The position numbers and the translations under genes were made by a program. Source: JAMQKA01 sp031569985 (GTDB taxonomy: Bacteria; Bacteroidota; Rhodothermia; Balneolales; Balneolaceae). From it: 64,000 bases of DNA. Shown here in pieces: positions 27,625-35,858 of this stretch (its first letter is position 1; each line of letters starts with the position of its first letter). The notes under the pieces are model-generated. The model was not told the origin of the DNA. It made no database searches and worked only from the letters and a program-made list of their open reading frames with translations. The stretch lies in NCBI RefSeq assembly GCF_031569985.1, contig NZ_JAMQKA010000011.1, positions 1-64,000 on the forward strand, written 5' to 3'.

Positions 27625-27978
27625 ATGAAAACTAAAAAAAATAATGATCCCTTCTGGTGGACACTTTTTGGAGCGGGGGGAACGTTGTCTGCCTTCTTCA
27701 TCCCGATCCATGTCCTGCTGTTTGGCATCCTCATTCCAATAGGCATATTTCATGCGCCAACTTATGGAGATCTATTAGAACTTTCCCGCCATCCTATTGC
27801 CCGCCTATACCTGTTTGCACTTATCTCTTTATCCATGTTTCACTGGGCCCATCGATTCCGCTACACCTTGTACGACGGCTTGCAGCTAAAACACCTAGAG
27901 CAGCTGATCGTAGTGTTTTGTTACGGGAGTGCCATCCTTGGGACGATCATTACCGCTTTCCTGGTTTTTACTATTTAG
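27625..27978 (+). CDS. frdD: Fumarate reductase membrane anchor subunit D
   Basis: A 117-residue protein with three transmembrane helices. It follows E. coli FrdD: DPFWWTLFGAGGTLSAFFIPIHVLLFGILIPIGIF in the first third, then IARLYLFALISLSMFHWAHRFRYTLYDGLQL. It starts 14 bp after frdC and ends the operon. An inverted CAAC-type repeat follows and may act in termination. Confidence 0.88.
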   Translation: MKTKKNNDPFWWTLFGAGGTLSAFFIPIHVLLFGILIPIGIFHAPTYGDLLELSRHPIARLYLFALISLSMFHWAHRFRYTLYDGLQLKHLEQLIVVFCYGSAILGTIITAFLVFTI

Positions 27979-28023
27979 GATATACTAAAATGTTAGTGCT
28001 GTCGGATTGGTGGAGCCGGTTTC

Positions 28024-28192
28024 GTTGAGTTGTTGAGTTGTTGAATCGTTGAGAAATTTTCAGAACTCAGGCTAATCTCAATAACAAAATCGTTGGCGCA
28101 GATAGAATCAAATACCGGGATCATGACTAAACCTTCTTAGTAGTAATACCGCCAAGAGCCCAATCAACATCTCAACAACTCAACGTTTCAAC
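28024..28192. repeat. Long inverted repeat of CAAC-type blocks
   Basis: GTTGAGTTGTTGAATCGTT (from 28024) pairs imperfectly with CTCAACAACTCAACG (28171-28185 region), about 120 bp apart. No gene is seen in 27979-28427. The sequence could fold in the frdD transcript or be a dispersed element. Confidence 0.5.
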
Positions 28193-28427
28193 TTCTTAAA
28201 GTTAGCACCAAGGAGTGAAATATTTCTTAAACTTACTGAGTCCTCTAAACTAGTAATTTAATATTACCACACATCTAAACTTTTTGCCATAAATACCTTA
28301 TTTTTGGAGACTTGAACCAAAAATTCGTGTTGTGGAGCATTCATGAATCCTTTAATAGGATACGTATGATATTCCGCAACTATTTATAACATATAAGTGT
28401 AATAAAAACATACACTTAACCAACTAT

Positions 28428-30317
28428 ATGAATTCTCTTTATCCCAAATATGACGTGATTGTCGTCGGGGCAGGGCACGCCGGTAGTGAAGCGGCAGGAG
28501 CAGCCTCCGAAATGGGCGCTAAAACACTGCTTATTACCATGAACCTGGATGCAATCGCTAAAATGTCTTGTAACCCCGCCATTGGAGGCGTGGCAAAAGG
28601 ACAGCTCGTTCGAGAGATCGATGCACTTGGTGGACTAACCGGCATCGTTGCTGACAAAACGGGCGTCCAGTTTCGCATGCTTAACCTCAGCAAGGGACCG
28701 GCGATGTGGAGTCCCCGCTGCCAGAGCGACCGCGCCTTCTACAGCAAGACCATGCGGAAAGAACTTGAAAAAAAAGAAAATCTTCATTTCCGGCAGGATA
28801 ATGTTATTGACGTAATTACGGATGAAGAGGGCAAACACGCCGTTGGGGTTAAAACCCAGACCGGGCAGGTATTCCTGGCGGACAATGTGGTACTCACAAC
28901 CGGTACATTCGGGAACGGCTTGATGCATATCGGGCTGAAAAACTTCGGTGGCGGACGATCCGGTGAACGCGCTTCTATCGGGATTTCAGCAGCCCTGGAA
29001 AAGCTCGGTTTTGAGGTGGAGAGACTGAAAACGGGAACACCGCCACGCCTCGATGGACGCTCAATTAACTACGACAAACTGGATATCCAATATGGCGATG
29101 AGGATCCTTCACCGTTCTCATTTATGACGAAAGAACTCCCTTCCAAAGAGGAGCAACTTACCTGCTGGATTGGTTATACCGATGAGAAGGTACATGATGT
29201 TTTGCGTTCCGGTTTTGACCGCAGCCCGATGTTTACCGGACGAATTGAATCTATAGGTCCACGTTACTGCCCGAGTATTGAGGACAAAATTGATCGTTTT
29301 TCTGACAAAGACAGCCATCAACTGTTCCTTGAACCAGAGGGCTGGGACACCTACGAAATGTATCTGAACGGGTTCTCCACTTCGCTGCCAGAGGACGTAC
29401 AGTATGAGGCACTTCGCACCATTGAAGGATTTGAAGATGCTGTGATGCTGCGTCCAGGCTACGCCATCGAGTATGATTATTTCCCTCCATACCAGATAAA
29501 GCGAAGTATGGAAACCAAGATCGTTGACGGCCTTTTCTTTGCGGGGCAAATCAACGGAACTACGGGATATGAAGAAGCCGCCTGCCAGGGACTGATGGCG
29601 GGGATTAATGCTGCACTCCGCTCGAAAGAGGAAGAGCCTTTGGTTCTCAAACGTTCAGAAGCGTATATCGGCGTGCTTATAGACGACCTTATTACGAAAG
29701 GGACCGAAGAACCGTACCGTATGTTTACCTCGCGCGCAGAACATAGAATCTTGCTCCGCCAAGATAATGCCGACCTCCGTTTAACGGAACTGGGACACAA
29801 AATAGGCTTAGCTTCAGATCAGCGTTTTGAGAACTATAAAACAAAGAAACAAGCGATTGACGAGCTCCATGATTTGATCGCAGATTACACGGTCTATCCT
29901 GAGAAAATGGACCCGATGCTGAAGGAACAAGGAACCTCTACCCTGTCGCAGCCGGTCAAGGCAAAGACACTGATACCGCGACCCGAACTCTCCATCTTTA
30001 ACCTGTTGAATGCTGATCCCGAACTCAGGGAAAAAGCGGAAGAAATCACAAATGATGAGCTTGTCTATGAGCAGGTGGAGATCCAAATAAAGTACGCTGG
30101 ATACATTGAAAAAGAGTTCGAAATGGTGGAAGAGATGAAAGAAAAAGAGGATATGGAGATCCCCGAAAGCCTCAAATATGAGAAAATAAACTCGCTTTCC
30201 ACCGAGGGCCGAAACAAACTGGATCGCATCCGGCCCGAAACGCTGGGGCAGGCAAGCCGCATCAGCGGGGTTTCTGCCAGTGATGTGGCCGTGCTCATGG
30301 TTTATCTCAAAAACTAA
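28428..30317 (+). CDS. mnmG: tRNA uridine-5-carboxymethylaminomethyl modification enzyme, FAD subunit
   Basis: A 629-residue FAD protein that with MnmE modifies the wobble uridine of tRNAs. The dinucleotide fold is at VVGAGHAGSEAAGAA (about residues 11-25). Family motifs are present: SCNPAIGGVAKGQLVREIDALGG, KTGTPPRLDGRSI, GRYCPSIEDK-type ring and GQINGTTGYEEAACQGLMAG. The C-terminal helical domain ends with LGQASRISGVSASDVAVLMVYL. Length is standard. It is followed 81 bp later by rsmG, the conserved order near replication origins. Confidence 0.97.
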   Translation: MNSLYPKYDVIVVGAGHAGSEAAGAASEMGAKTLLITMNLDAIAKMSCNPAIGGVAKGQLVREIDALGGLTGIVADKTGVQFRMLNLSKGPAMWSPRCQSDRAFYSKTMRKELEKKENLHFRQDNVIDVITDEEGKHAVGVKTQTGQVFLADNVVLTTGTFGNGLMHIGLKNFGGGRSGERASIGISAALEKLGFEVERLKTGTPPRLDGRSINYDKLDIQYGDEDPSPFSFMTKELPSKEEQLTCWIGYTDEKVHDVLRSGFDRSPMFTGRIESIGPRYCPSIEDKIDRFSDKDSHQLFLEPEGWDTYEMYLNGFSTSLPEDVQYEALRTIEGFEDAVMLRPGYAIEYDYFPPYQIKRSMETKIVDGLFFAGQINGTTGYEEAACQGLMAGINAALRSKEEEPLVLKRSEAYIGVLIDDLITKGTEEPYRMFTSRAEHRILLRQDNADLRLTELGHKIGLASDQRFENYKTKKQAIDELHDLIADYTVYPEKMDPMLKEQGTSTLSQPVKAKTLIPRPELSIFNLLNADPELREKAEEITNDELVYEQVEIQIKYAGYIEKEFEMVEEMKEKEDMEIPESLKYEKINSLSTEGRNKLDRIRPETLGQASRISGVSASDVAVLMVYLKN

Positions 30318-30398
30318 TTGAACACGGATAAAGCAACTATTGCGGGTAATCACAGAGACTTACCAATTTAATCTGACTAATCCCCACCCTATAACAAC

Positions 30399-31046
30399 AT
30401 GTTTCACGTGGAACATCATCAAATAAACAGCCAAAAGGTTTCACGTGAAACCTTTTCTTTGGTTGATGAAGTCATTGAAAAAAATAGCGGTCAGCTAGAA
30501 ACCTACCTCGATCGTCTTCTATGGTGGAATAAGAAAGTAAACCTCGTGAGTCGTGACGTTCCACGTGAAACAGTATGGGAGCATATTCGTCACTCACTAA
30601 TACTAACACAACTCCAGGTGTTCAAAGAAGCAGAATCCATCGTCGATTCCGGTACCGGTGGCGGACTTCCGGGAATTCCATTGGCAATTTCCGCCCCGGA
30701 TAAACAGTTCTTGCTCAATGATATCGTCTCAAAAAAGATCATAGCTGTCCGGCAAATACTACTGAAACTCTCACTTACCAATGCACAAGCAAAAGCTACT
30801 TCAGTCGAGAAACTGGAATTCCCCACCCCTTTCCTGCTTATTACCAAACACGCATTCAAGGTGAATGAGCTCTGGAAGATGGTCAAAAATAAGTCATGGG
30901 ATGCAATGGTGTTTTATAAGGGCGTTGATTTCGAGGAGGAGCTTGAAGGCATTGACGAGCCATTGGACATCCGAAGCTTTGACCTTGCTGAGGGAGGCAA
31001 TTTTTACGAAGGAAAAGCCATTATCGTCGTTAAGCGGACTGGCTAG
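30399..31046 (+). CDS. rsmG: 16S rRNA (guanine527-N7)-methyltransferase
   Basis: A 215-residue SAM-dependent methyltransferase of the small ribosomal subunit. The core starts near residue 30, with WWNKKVNLVSR and the SAM site VDSGTGGGLPGIPLAI. The first 50 codons carry three parS-like sites that read as MFHVEH, KVSRETF and DVPRETV in protein, so the N-terminus is shaped by centromere sequence. The ATG overlaps the first site. Genes parA and parB, often next in this position, are absent; a WYL regulator follows instead. Confidence 0.93.
   Translation: MFHVEHHQINSQKVSRETFSLVDEVIEKNSGQLETYLDRLLWWNKKVNLVSRDVPRETVWEHIRHSLILTQLQVFKEAESIVDSGTGGGLPGIPLAISAPDKQFLLNDIVSKKIIAVRQILLKLSLTNAQAKATSVEKLEFPTPFLLITKHAFKVNELWKMVKNKSWDAMVFYKGVDFEEELEGIDEPLDIRSFDLAEGGNFYEGKAIIVVKRTG
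30400..30415. promoter_or_regulatory. parS-like centromere site 1
   Basis: TGTTTCACGTGGAACA differs at one base from the usual parS palindrome TGTTTCACGTGAAACA, a ParB (Spo0J) binding site. It spans the rsmG start codon. Confidence 0.8.
30437..30452. promoter_or_regulatory. parS-like centromere site 2
   Basis: GGTTTCACGTGAAACC contains the full parS core TTTCACGTGAAA and lies in a perfect 24-bp palindrome (30433-30456). Only the outermost bases of the consensus differ. Confidence 0.82.
30557..30572. promoter_or_regulatory. parS-like centromere site 3
   Basis: CGTTCCACGTGAAACA matches parS at 14 of 16 positions. It lies 120 bp after site 2 within rsmG codons for VPRET. Confidence 0.7.
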
Positions 31047-31076
31047 CAAGAGTTTCCATAGCTCTGAATTATCCTG

Positions 31077-31156
31077 TTATAACACAGAGTTTCACCAAGT
31101 ATTCACAAAGAACCACAGAGATATTCTTTGTGTAACCTTGTCTCTTCCTATGGTTC
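31077..31156. repeat. Dispersed hairpin repeat, copy 3 (ACCACAGAG family)
   Basis: It begins TTATAACACAGAG. ACAAAGAA pairs with TTCTTTGT across an 11-nt loop around 31104-31130. Like the copies at 8288 and 9124 it lies just downstream of a gene, here rsmG. Confidence 0.55.
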
Positions 31157-31258
31157 TTTGAGTAATAGCCAGGTAGAATCCCTCCTTATTTCCCTACCGA
31201 AAATCCGTTATCTTAGCATTATTAAATTACTGAAAATAACCTGAAATCCCTCCAGAAA

Positions 31259-32206
31259 ATGAATAGTAATGAGCGCAGAATGAAGCTGATTTTAATGCTT
31301 CAGCAATCCAATAAAAGACTAACCGTCAACGATATTGCTGAAGAATTTAATGTGAGTCGCCGTACGGTATTCCGCGATTTTAACAGCCTCTCGGAGATGA
31401 ACGTACCTGTCACCTGGGACAAATATAAAGGCTATGGGATTATGCGGGGCTACAAAATTCCACCCTTGATGTTCACCTCAAAAGAGCTCGCTACTATTAT
31501 GGTGGGACTAAATTTCGTAAAGTCGCAGGTAGACCAAACCATGGTGGAGGACGCCAAGGGGGTGGAGCTGAAGATCAAGGAAGTACTTCCTGATGACCTC
31601 AAAAAGTTTATGGAATCACTCGAAAACCGAACAGTGGTTGACCCTTTTCTCAACTACGGCCCCGAAAAAAAAGAGGGTGGCAACTGGTACCTGGTAAGCA
31701 CGGCCGCTTCCGAAAATAAGCAGCTGGAATTTTCATACCGAAGCAAATCGACGGGTGAAATAACGGAACGAAAAATTGACCCCTATCTCCTGGTTTTTTA
31801 CCGCGACCACTGGAATGTGATCGGGTGGTCCCACAAAAGAGACGATTTTCGGAATTTTATGCTCGATCGCATGTCGGACATTAAAATTTCCGATCAAAAA
31901 TTCGATCGTAAACCCGATATCGACGTAGAGGGCCTTATTTTTCGATTTGACGGGGAATCCCATTTAATCAGGGTAGATGTATCTGATTCCGCTTTAAGAC
32001 GCTTTAAAAGCAATTTGCCAACGAAGATTATTAGGCAAAAAGAAATAAAACCTAATTTATTTAGGATAGAGTTTGAATTCGATAACCTGGACTTTATCAA
32101 TAAATGGCTCTTGCAATTTTCTACAGAAATTAAAGTTCATGGTCCAGAAGATTTAATAGAAAAAAGAAATGATATATTGAAAAAAATGATGGATGAAATT
32201 AAATGA
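31259..32206 (+). CDS. HTH-WYL domain transcriptional regulator
   Basis: A 315-residue regulator. The N-terminal DeoR-like winged helix (residues 5-60) has RLTVNDIAEEFNVSRRTVFRDFNSLSEMNVPV. A linker (LMFTSKELATIMVGL) leads to the WYL ligand-sensing domain (about 140-225), with KQLEFSYRS and DPYLLVFYRDHWNVIGWSHKRDDFRNFMLDRM. A WCX-like C-terminal extension follows. WYL domains often sense nucleotides or nucleic-acid fragments. Target genes are unknown; it is not obviously in an operon. Confidence 0.9.
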   Translation: MNSNERRMKLILMLQQSNKRLTVNDIAEEFNVSRRTVFRDFNSLSEMNVPVTWDKYKGYGIMRGYKIPPLMFTSKELATIMVGLNFVKSQVDQTMVEDAKGVELKIKEVLPDDLKKFMESLENRTVVDPFLNYGPEKKEGGNWYLVSTAASENKQLEFSYRSKSTGEITERKIDPYLLVFYRDHWNVIGWSHKRDDFRNFMLDRMSDIKISDQKFDRKPDIDVEGLIFRFDGESHLIRVDVSDSALRRFKSNLPTKIIRQKEIKPNLFRIEFEFDNLDFINKWLLQFSTEIKVHGPEDLIEKRNDILKKMMDEIK

Positions 32207-32272
32207 TTATTTATTTACTGTCTTCATAGTACGAATACTTTCCTTTTGAAGACTTGTACCCACAAGTGGTGT

Positions 32273-33883
32273 TTAGCTATTCTCTCTGATTCGCACATCC
32301 GGCCCTGCCTCTGCTATCGCTTCACTACTCTCTTCCTTGTAGTGCTCAAAGTTTTGCTGAAAAAGCTTGCCCAGCTTTTGGGCTTGCCGGTCGTATGCCT
32401 CGGGATCATCCCAGGTCCTGCGGGGAATCAAAATATCTGAAGAGATACCCGGGCACTGTGTCGGCACTTCAAAACCAAACACATTGTCCGTCTCCGTAGA
32501 TACCCCTTCCAGTGCACAATTATGGATGGCACTTATAATAGCACGGGTGCTTTTCAGGTCTATACGCGAGCCCGTTCCATAAGTTCCCCCGGTGAGGCCC
32601 GTATTTACAAGCCAGGCACTGGCGTTATGTTTTTTCATTTTTTCAGCCAGCATCTCGGCATATTTACTGGGAGGCCAAGCCAGGAACGCCGCCCCGAAAC
32701 ATGCAGAAAACGTAGCTTCCGGCTCGGTCACCCCCACTTCTGTTCCCGCTACTTTTGCGGTATATCCACTGATAAAATGATACATCGCCTGCTCTGGGGT
32801 TAACCTGCTTACCGGAGGCAACACGCCAAACGCATCGTAGGTCAGGAAAATAATATTCTTGGGATGGCCTGCCGTACAGGGAATTTTTGCATTTGAGATA
32901 TAATCGATCGGGTATGAAGCACGCGTGTTTTGGGTGATAGAGGTATCATCAAAATCCACGGCCCTTGTTTCCGGGTCATACCCCACATTTTCCAGCACGG
33001 TTCCAAACCTGATGGCATCGTAAATCTCAGGCTCCTTCTCCCTGGAGAGGTTGATGGTTTTGGCATAGCACCCTCCCTCAATGTTAAAGATACCATCTTC
33101 ACTCCAGCAGTGTTCGTCATCACCAACCAGCTTGCGGTTGCTGTCAGCGGACAATGTCGTTTTGCCCGTACCCGAGAGCCCAAAGAACAGGGCTACATCA
33201 TCGGGAGAGTCTCCCTCGTTGGCCGAGCAGTGCATCGAAAGCACGTTCTTTTTAGGCATCAGGTAGTGCATAACCGTAAAGATTCCTTTTTTCATCTCAC
33301 CGGCATACTCCGTGCCCAGTATCACCATCTCCCCCGTTTTGAAATTGACATCCACACTGGCATCGGAGGTCATCCCCTCAGTAAAACGGTTGGCGGGAAA
33401 CTTACCCGCATTGAACACCACAAAATCAGGATCTCCAAAATTTTCAAGTTCTTCTTTCGCAGGGCGAATAAGCATGTTATGCATAAATAGTGCGTGGTAC
33501 GCTCGCTCAGCTATAATCCGTACCTTCAGCCGGTAGTTGGGATCCCATCCGGCAAATCCATCTATCACATACAATTGTTCTTTTGTATTCAGGTAATCAG
33601 TGGCGCGCTGTCGGTTGATATCAAACGTCCGCTCATCCAGCGGTATATTTACATTTCCCCACCATATTTCTTCATTGAGGTTATCGCTGTTGACCACCCG
33701 TTTATCGGCCGGACTCCGCCCTGTCCGCTTTCCTGAACGCACAACCAAAGCCCCACTGCTACTAATAGCTGAGCCTGAATCACGACGAATCGCTTCTTCA
33801 TAGTATCGTGCAGGGGATGCATTCCTGATAATTTTCGCTACCGAAATATCGTGCTTGCTTAGATCTATCTCTTGTTTAGCCAT
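32273..33883 (-). CDS. pckA: Phosphoenolpyruvate carboxykinase (ATP)
   Basis: A 536-residue cytosolic enzyme interconverting oxaloacetate and PEP with ATP. The kinase 1a loop FFGLSGTGKTTLSAD is intact, and the metal/substrate motifs GDDEHCWSEDGIFNIEGGCYAK and VTEPEATFSACFGAAFL are present. Length matches the ATP-type family. It serves gluconeogenesis, or anaplerotic CO2 fixation toward fumarate when fumarate reductase is used. It is convergent with the WYL gene (66-bp gap) and divergent from ldh. Confidence 0.97.
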   Translation of the reverse strand: MAKQEIDLSKHDISVAKIIRNASPARYYEEAIRRDSGSAISSSGALVVRSGKRTGRSPADKRVVNSDNLNEEIWWGNVNIPLDERTFDINRQRATDYLNTKEQLYVIDGFAGWDPNYRLKVRIIAERAYHALFMHNMLIRPAKEELENFGDPDFVVFNAGKFPANRFTEGMTSDASVDVNFKTGEMVILGTEYAGEMKKGIFTVMHYLMPKKNVLSMHCSANEGDSPDDVALFFGLSGTGKTTLSADSNRKLVGDDEHCWSEDGIFNIEGGCYAKTINLSREKEPEIYDAIRFGTVLENVGYDPETRAVDFDDTSITQNTRASYPIDYISNAKIPCTAGHPKNIIFLTYDAFGVLPPVSRLTPEQAMYHFISGYTAKVAGTEVGVTEPEATFSACFGAAFLAWPPSKYAEMLAEKMKKHNASAWLVNTGLTGGTYGTGSRIDLKSTRAIISAIHNCALEGVSTETDNVFGFEVPTQCPGISSDILIPRRTWDDPEAYDRQAQKLGKLFQQNFEHYKEESSEAIAEAGPDVRIRENS

Positions 33884-34053
33884 AGTCTTCTACTCTTAAT
33901 TTTGCAATTTGGTACACAATGATATATAAAGAACATTGATGAATGTTTGGTAAACTTTGTATAAAGAATTGGTCATATCAAATTCTTATGATAAATCATC
34001 TAATGATATTGCAGCACAAGATAATGGTATAAACGCACGTCCAGCTGGTACTT

Positions 34054-34080
34054 CACAACTCAACAGTTCAACGATTCAAT
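34054..34080. repeat. CAAC-type short repeat block
   Basis: CACAACTCAACAGTTCAACG-type sequence sits directly before the ldh start, like blocks at 20940, 28024 and 63645. Confidence 0.35.
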
Positions 34081-34090
34081 AAAACACACC

Positions 34091-35035
34091 ATGATACAAC
34101 GCAGATCAGTTGCTATAATCGGAACGGGAAATGTAGGTGTTGCGGCAGCATACGCCATGTTTAACCAGCGAACCGTCAGTGAAATCATATTAGTGGACCT
34201 GAACAAGGAACGTGCCGAAGGGGAGGCGATGGACCTGATGCACGGTCAGCTGCTGGTGGGAAATGTAACCGTTCGCGCTGGAGGTTATGAGGACTTGCAA
34301 GATACGCAGGTCGTGGTCGTTACCGCCGGGGTGGGGCAATCATCGGCATCCGAGTCGCGCCTGCAGCTGTTAAACCGGAATACCGAAGTCTTCCGAAATA
34401 TAATCGGTGAGCTAGACAAGCATGCCCCGGATGCGATCCTGATTATTGCCACGAACCCGGTGGATATCCTCACCTACGTATCACAGAAATTGAGCAGCAG
34501 AGCCCCGGAACGTATAATCGGTACCGGCACGCTCCTCGATACCGCCCGCTTCCGTGCACTCATCGGTCGTTATTATGATGTGGATCCCCAGTCGGTGCAC
34601 GCCTATATCCTCGGCGAGCACGGCGACTCCGAAGTACCTATCTGGAGCCAGGCAAACATCGGCGGCAAACCGATACGGGATAAGGTAGTGATGGGCAAGC
34701 ATTTCAATCCGGATGTTATGGAATCGATATTTGATGAGGCCAAGAATGCCGCCTACAAAATTATAGCTAAGAAAGGGTACACCAACTCCGCTATAGGGGT
34801 GGTTATTGCACGGATTGTAAAGGCGATCCTGGAGGACGAGAAAAGTGTAATCCCGGTGAGTGTACATTGGGATGGAGAGTACGGCATTGAGGATGTCTGC
34901 ATGAGCCTGCAATGCGTGGTGGGAATCGAGGGTGTTAAAAATCGCGTGCTGCCCGATCTTGACGATGCCGAAATCGAGGGGCTTCGCAAATCAGCAAAAG
35001 TACTCAAAGAGAGCTTGCAACAGATTGAAATCTAA
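34091..35035 (+). CDS. ldh: L-lactate dehydrogenase
   Basis: A 314-residue NAD-dependent dehydrogenase interconverting pyruvate and lactate. The Rossmann motif IGTGNVGVAAAYAMFN is at about 9-24, and the NAD ribose-binding Asp is in IILVDLNKERAEGEAMDL. Catalytic segments are IATNPVDILTYVSQKLS, GTGTLLDTARFRALI and GEHGDSEVPIWS. The specificity loop reads AGVGQSSASESR: a Gln at the lactate position, not the Arg of malate dehydrogenase. There is one residue more than usual before the Arg. Lactate is therefore favoured, though a malate activity cannot be excluded. Confidence 0.88.
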   Translation: MIQRRSVAIIGTGNVGVAAAYAMFNQRTVSEIILVDLNKERAEGEAMDLMHGQLLVGNVTVRAGGYEDLQDTQVVVVTAGVGQSSASESRLQLLNRNTEVFRNIIGELDKHAPDAILIIATNPVDILTYVSQKLSSRAPERIIGTGTLLDTARFRALIGRYYDVDPQSVHAYILGEHGDSEVPIWSQANIGGKPIRDKVVMGKHFNPDVMESIFDEAKNAAYKIIAKKGYTNSAIGVVIARIVKAILEDEKSVIPVSVHWDGEYGIEDVCMSLQCVVGIEGVKNRVLPDLDDAEIEGLRKSAKVLKESLQQIEI

Positions 35036-35408
35036 AAAGTACAGCCAATGAGTTTGAAGAAAGGGTTATAAGGACAACCGGAATGGAGTAGTAGGTATCC
35101 AATATTTTGGGAATAGTCGGTGGCAATACAGCTTAAGTTTTCTAAGTCCCAAAAGGTCTTCCAAACCGATCTCCTCAGGTTTTGTACCTACGTAATCATT
35201 GCTATTGTAGGAAAAGGCACTACACGCAAATAGTCCTATCCCCTTTTTAAAACCTCCCCTATCAAAACTATGTTATTACAGCATCATGAATAATCTCAGA
35301 TCAAGTGAAGAGTTATCCTGAAAATTGATCTTTCGACTACTCATCAAGAGATGATGCTACTTGGTCCCTATTAAAGATACAACCATCACAATCAACAAGT
35401 ATAGTATA
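35036..35408. other. Spacer, no gene seen
   Basis: About 370 bp between ldh and the PRC-barrel gene. No frame of coding character, no clear hairpin and no known repeat is seen. Confidence 0.35.
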
Positions 35409-35774
35409 ATGAAGAACCTCGCACCCTTGGTCACCGACCTGATGGGCACTAAATTACGAACCCCTGGCGGTGAAGAAATCGGAGTAGTTCAAAATGTAAT
35501 GCTTAATCCCTCAAATGGTGAAACCATTTTTATCTTTCTCTGCTATGGTAATTTTACAGGCAAAATGCATCGCCACTATGCCATCCCGCGACAACGGTTA
35601 AATTTTATTACCGAAAAAGAAAAATCATTTTTTGAGATTGAAAAAAGCAGTCTTATTAATGCCTCAGAATTTGATTTTAGTAAAAAGACGATGACTCCAT
35701 CACGTTCCAGCGTTGGTAATGTTTATGAGCTCCAGCAGCAGGAAGATGCCTACGAGCCGGTGTTGGTAGGTTGA
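35409..35774 (+). CDS. PRC-barrel domain protein
   Basis: A 121-residue protein from ATG 35409; an upstream TTG is less likely. Residues about 5-75 form a PRC-barrel, with LMGTKLRTPGGEEIGVVQNVMLNPSNGETIFIFL and HYAIPRQRLNF. PRC-barrels occur in photosynthetic reaction centres, RimM and small stress or RNA-binding proteins. The C-terminal 45 residues are polar. It ends before a strong terminator shared with gyrA. Role unknown. Confidence 0.72.
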   Translation: MKNLAPLVTDLMGTKLRTPGGEEIGVVQNVMLNPSNGETIFIFLCYGNFTGKMHRHYAIPRQRLNFITEKEKSFFEIEKSSLINASEFDFSKKTMTPSRSSVGNVYELQQQEDAYEPVLVG

Positions 35775-35807
35775 TCCCGATATTGACTTTGGGATGGTTG
35801 CTAATAA

Positions 35808-35836
35808 AAAAGGCTCCCGGTTTAAGGGAGCCTTTT
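35808..35836. terminator. Bidirectional terminator between PRC-barrel gene and gyrA
   Basis: AAAAGGCTCCC and GGGAGCCTTTT form an 11-bp stem with a 7-nt loop. A/T tails on both sides suit the convergent genes. Confidence 0.85.
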
Positions 35837-35858
35837 AGTATTTCAAAAGTATTGGAAG

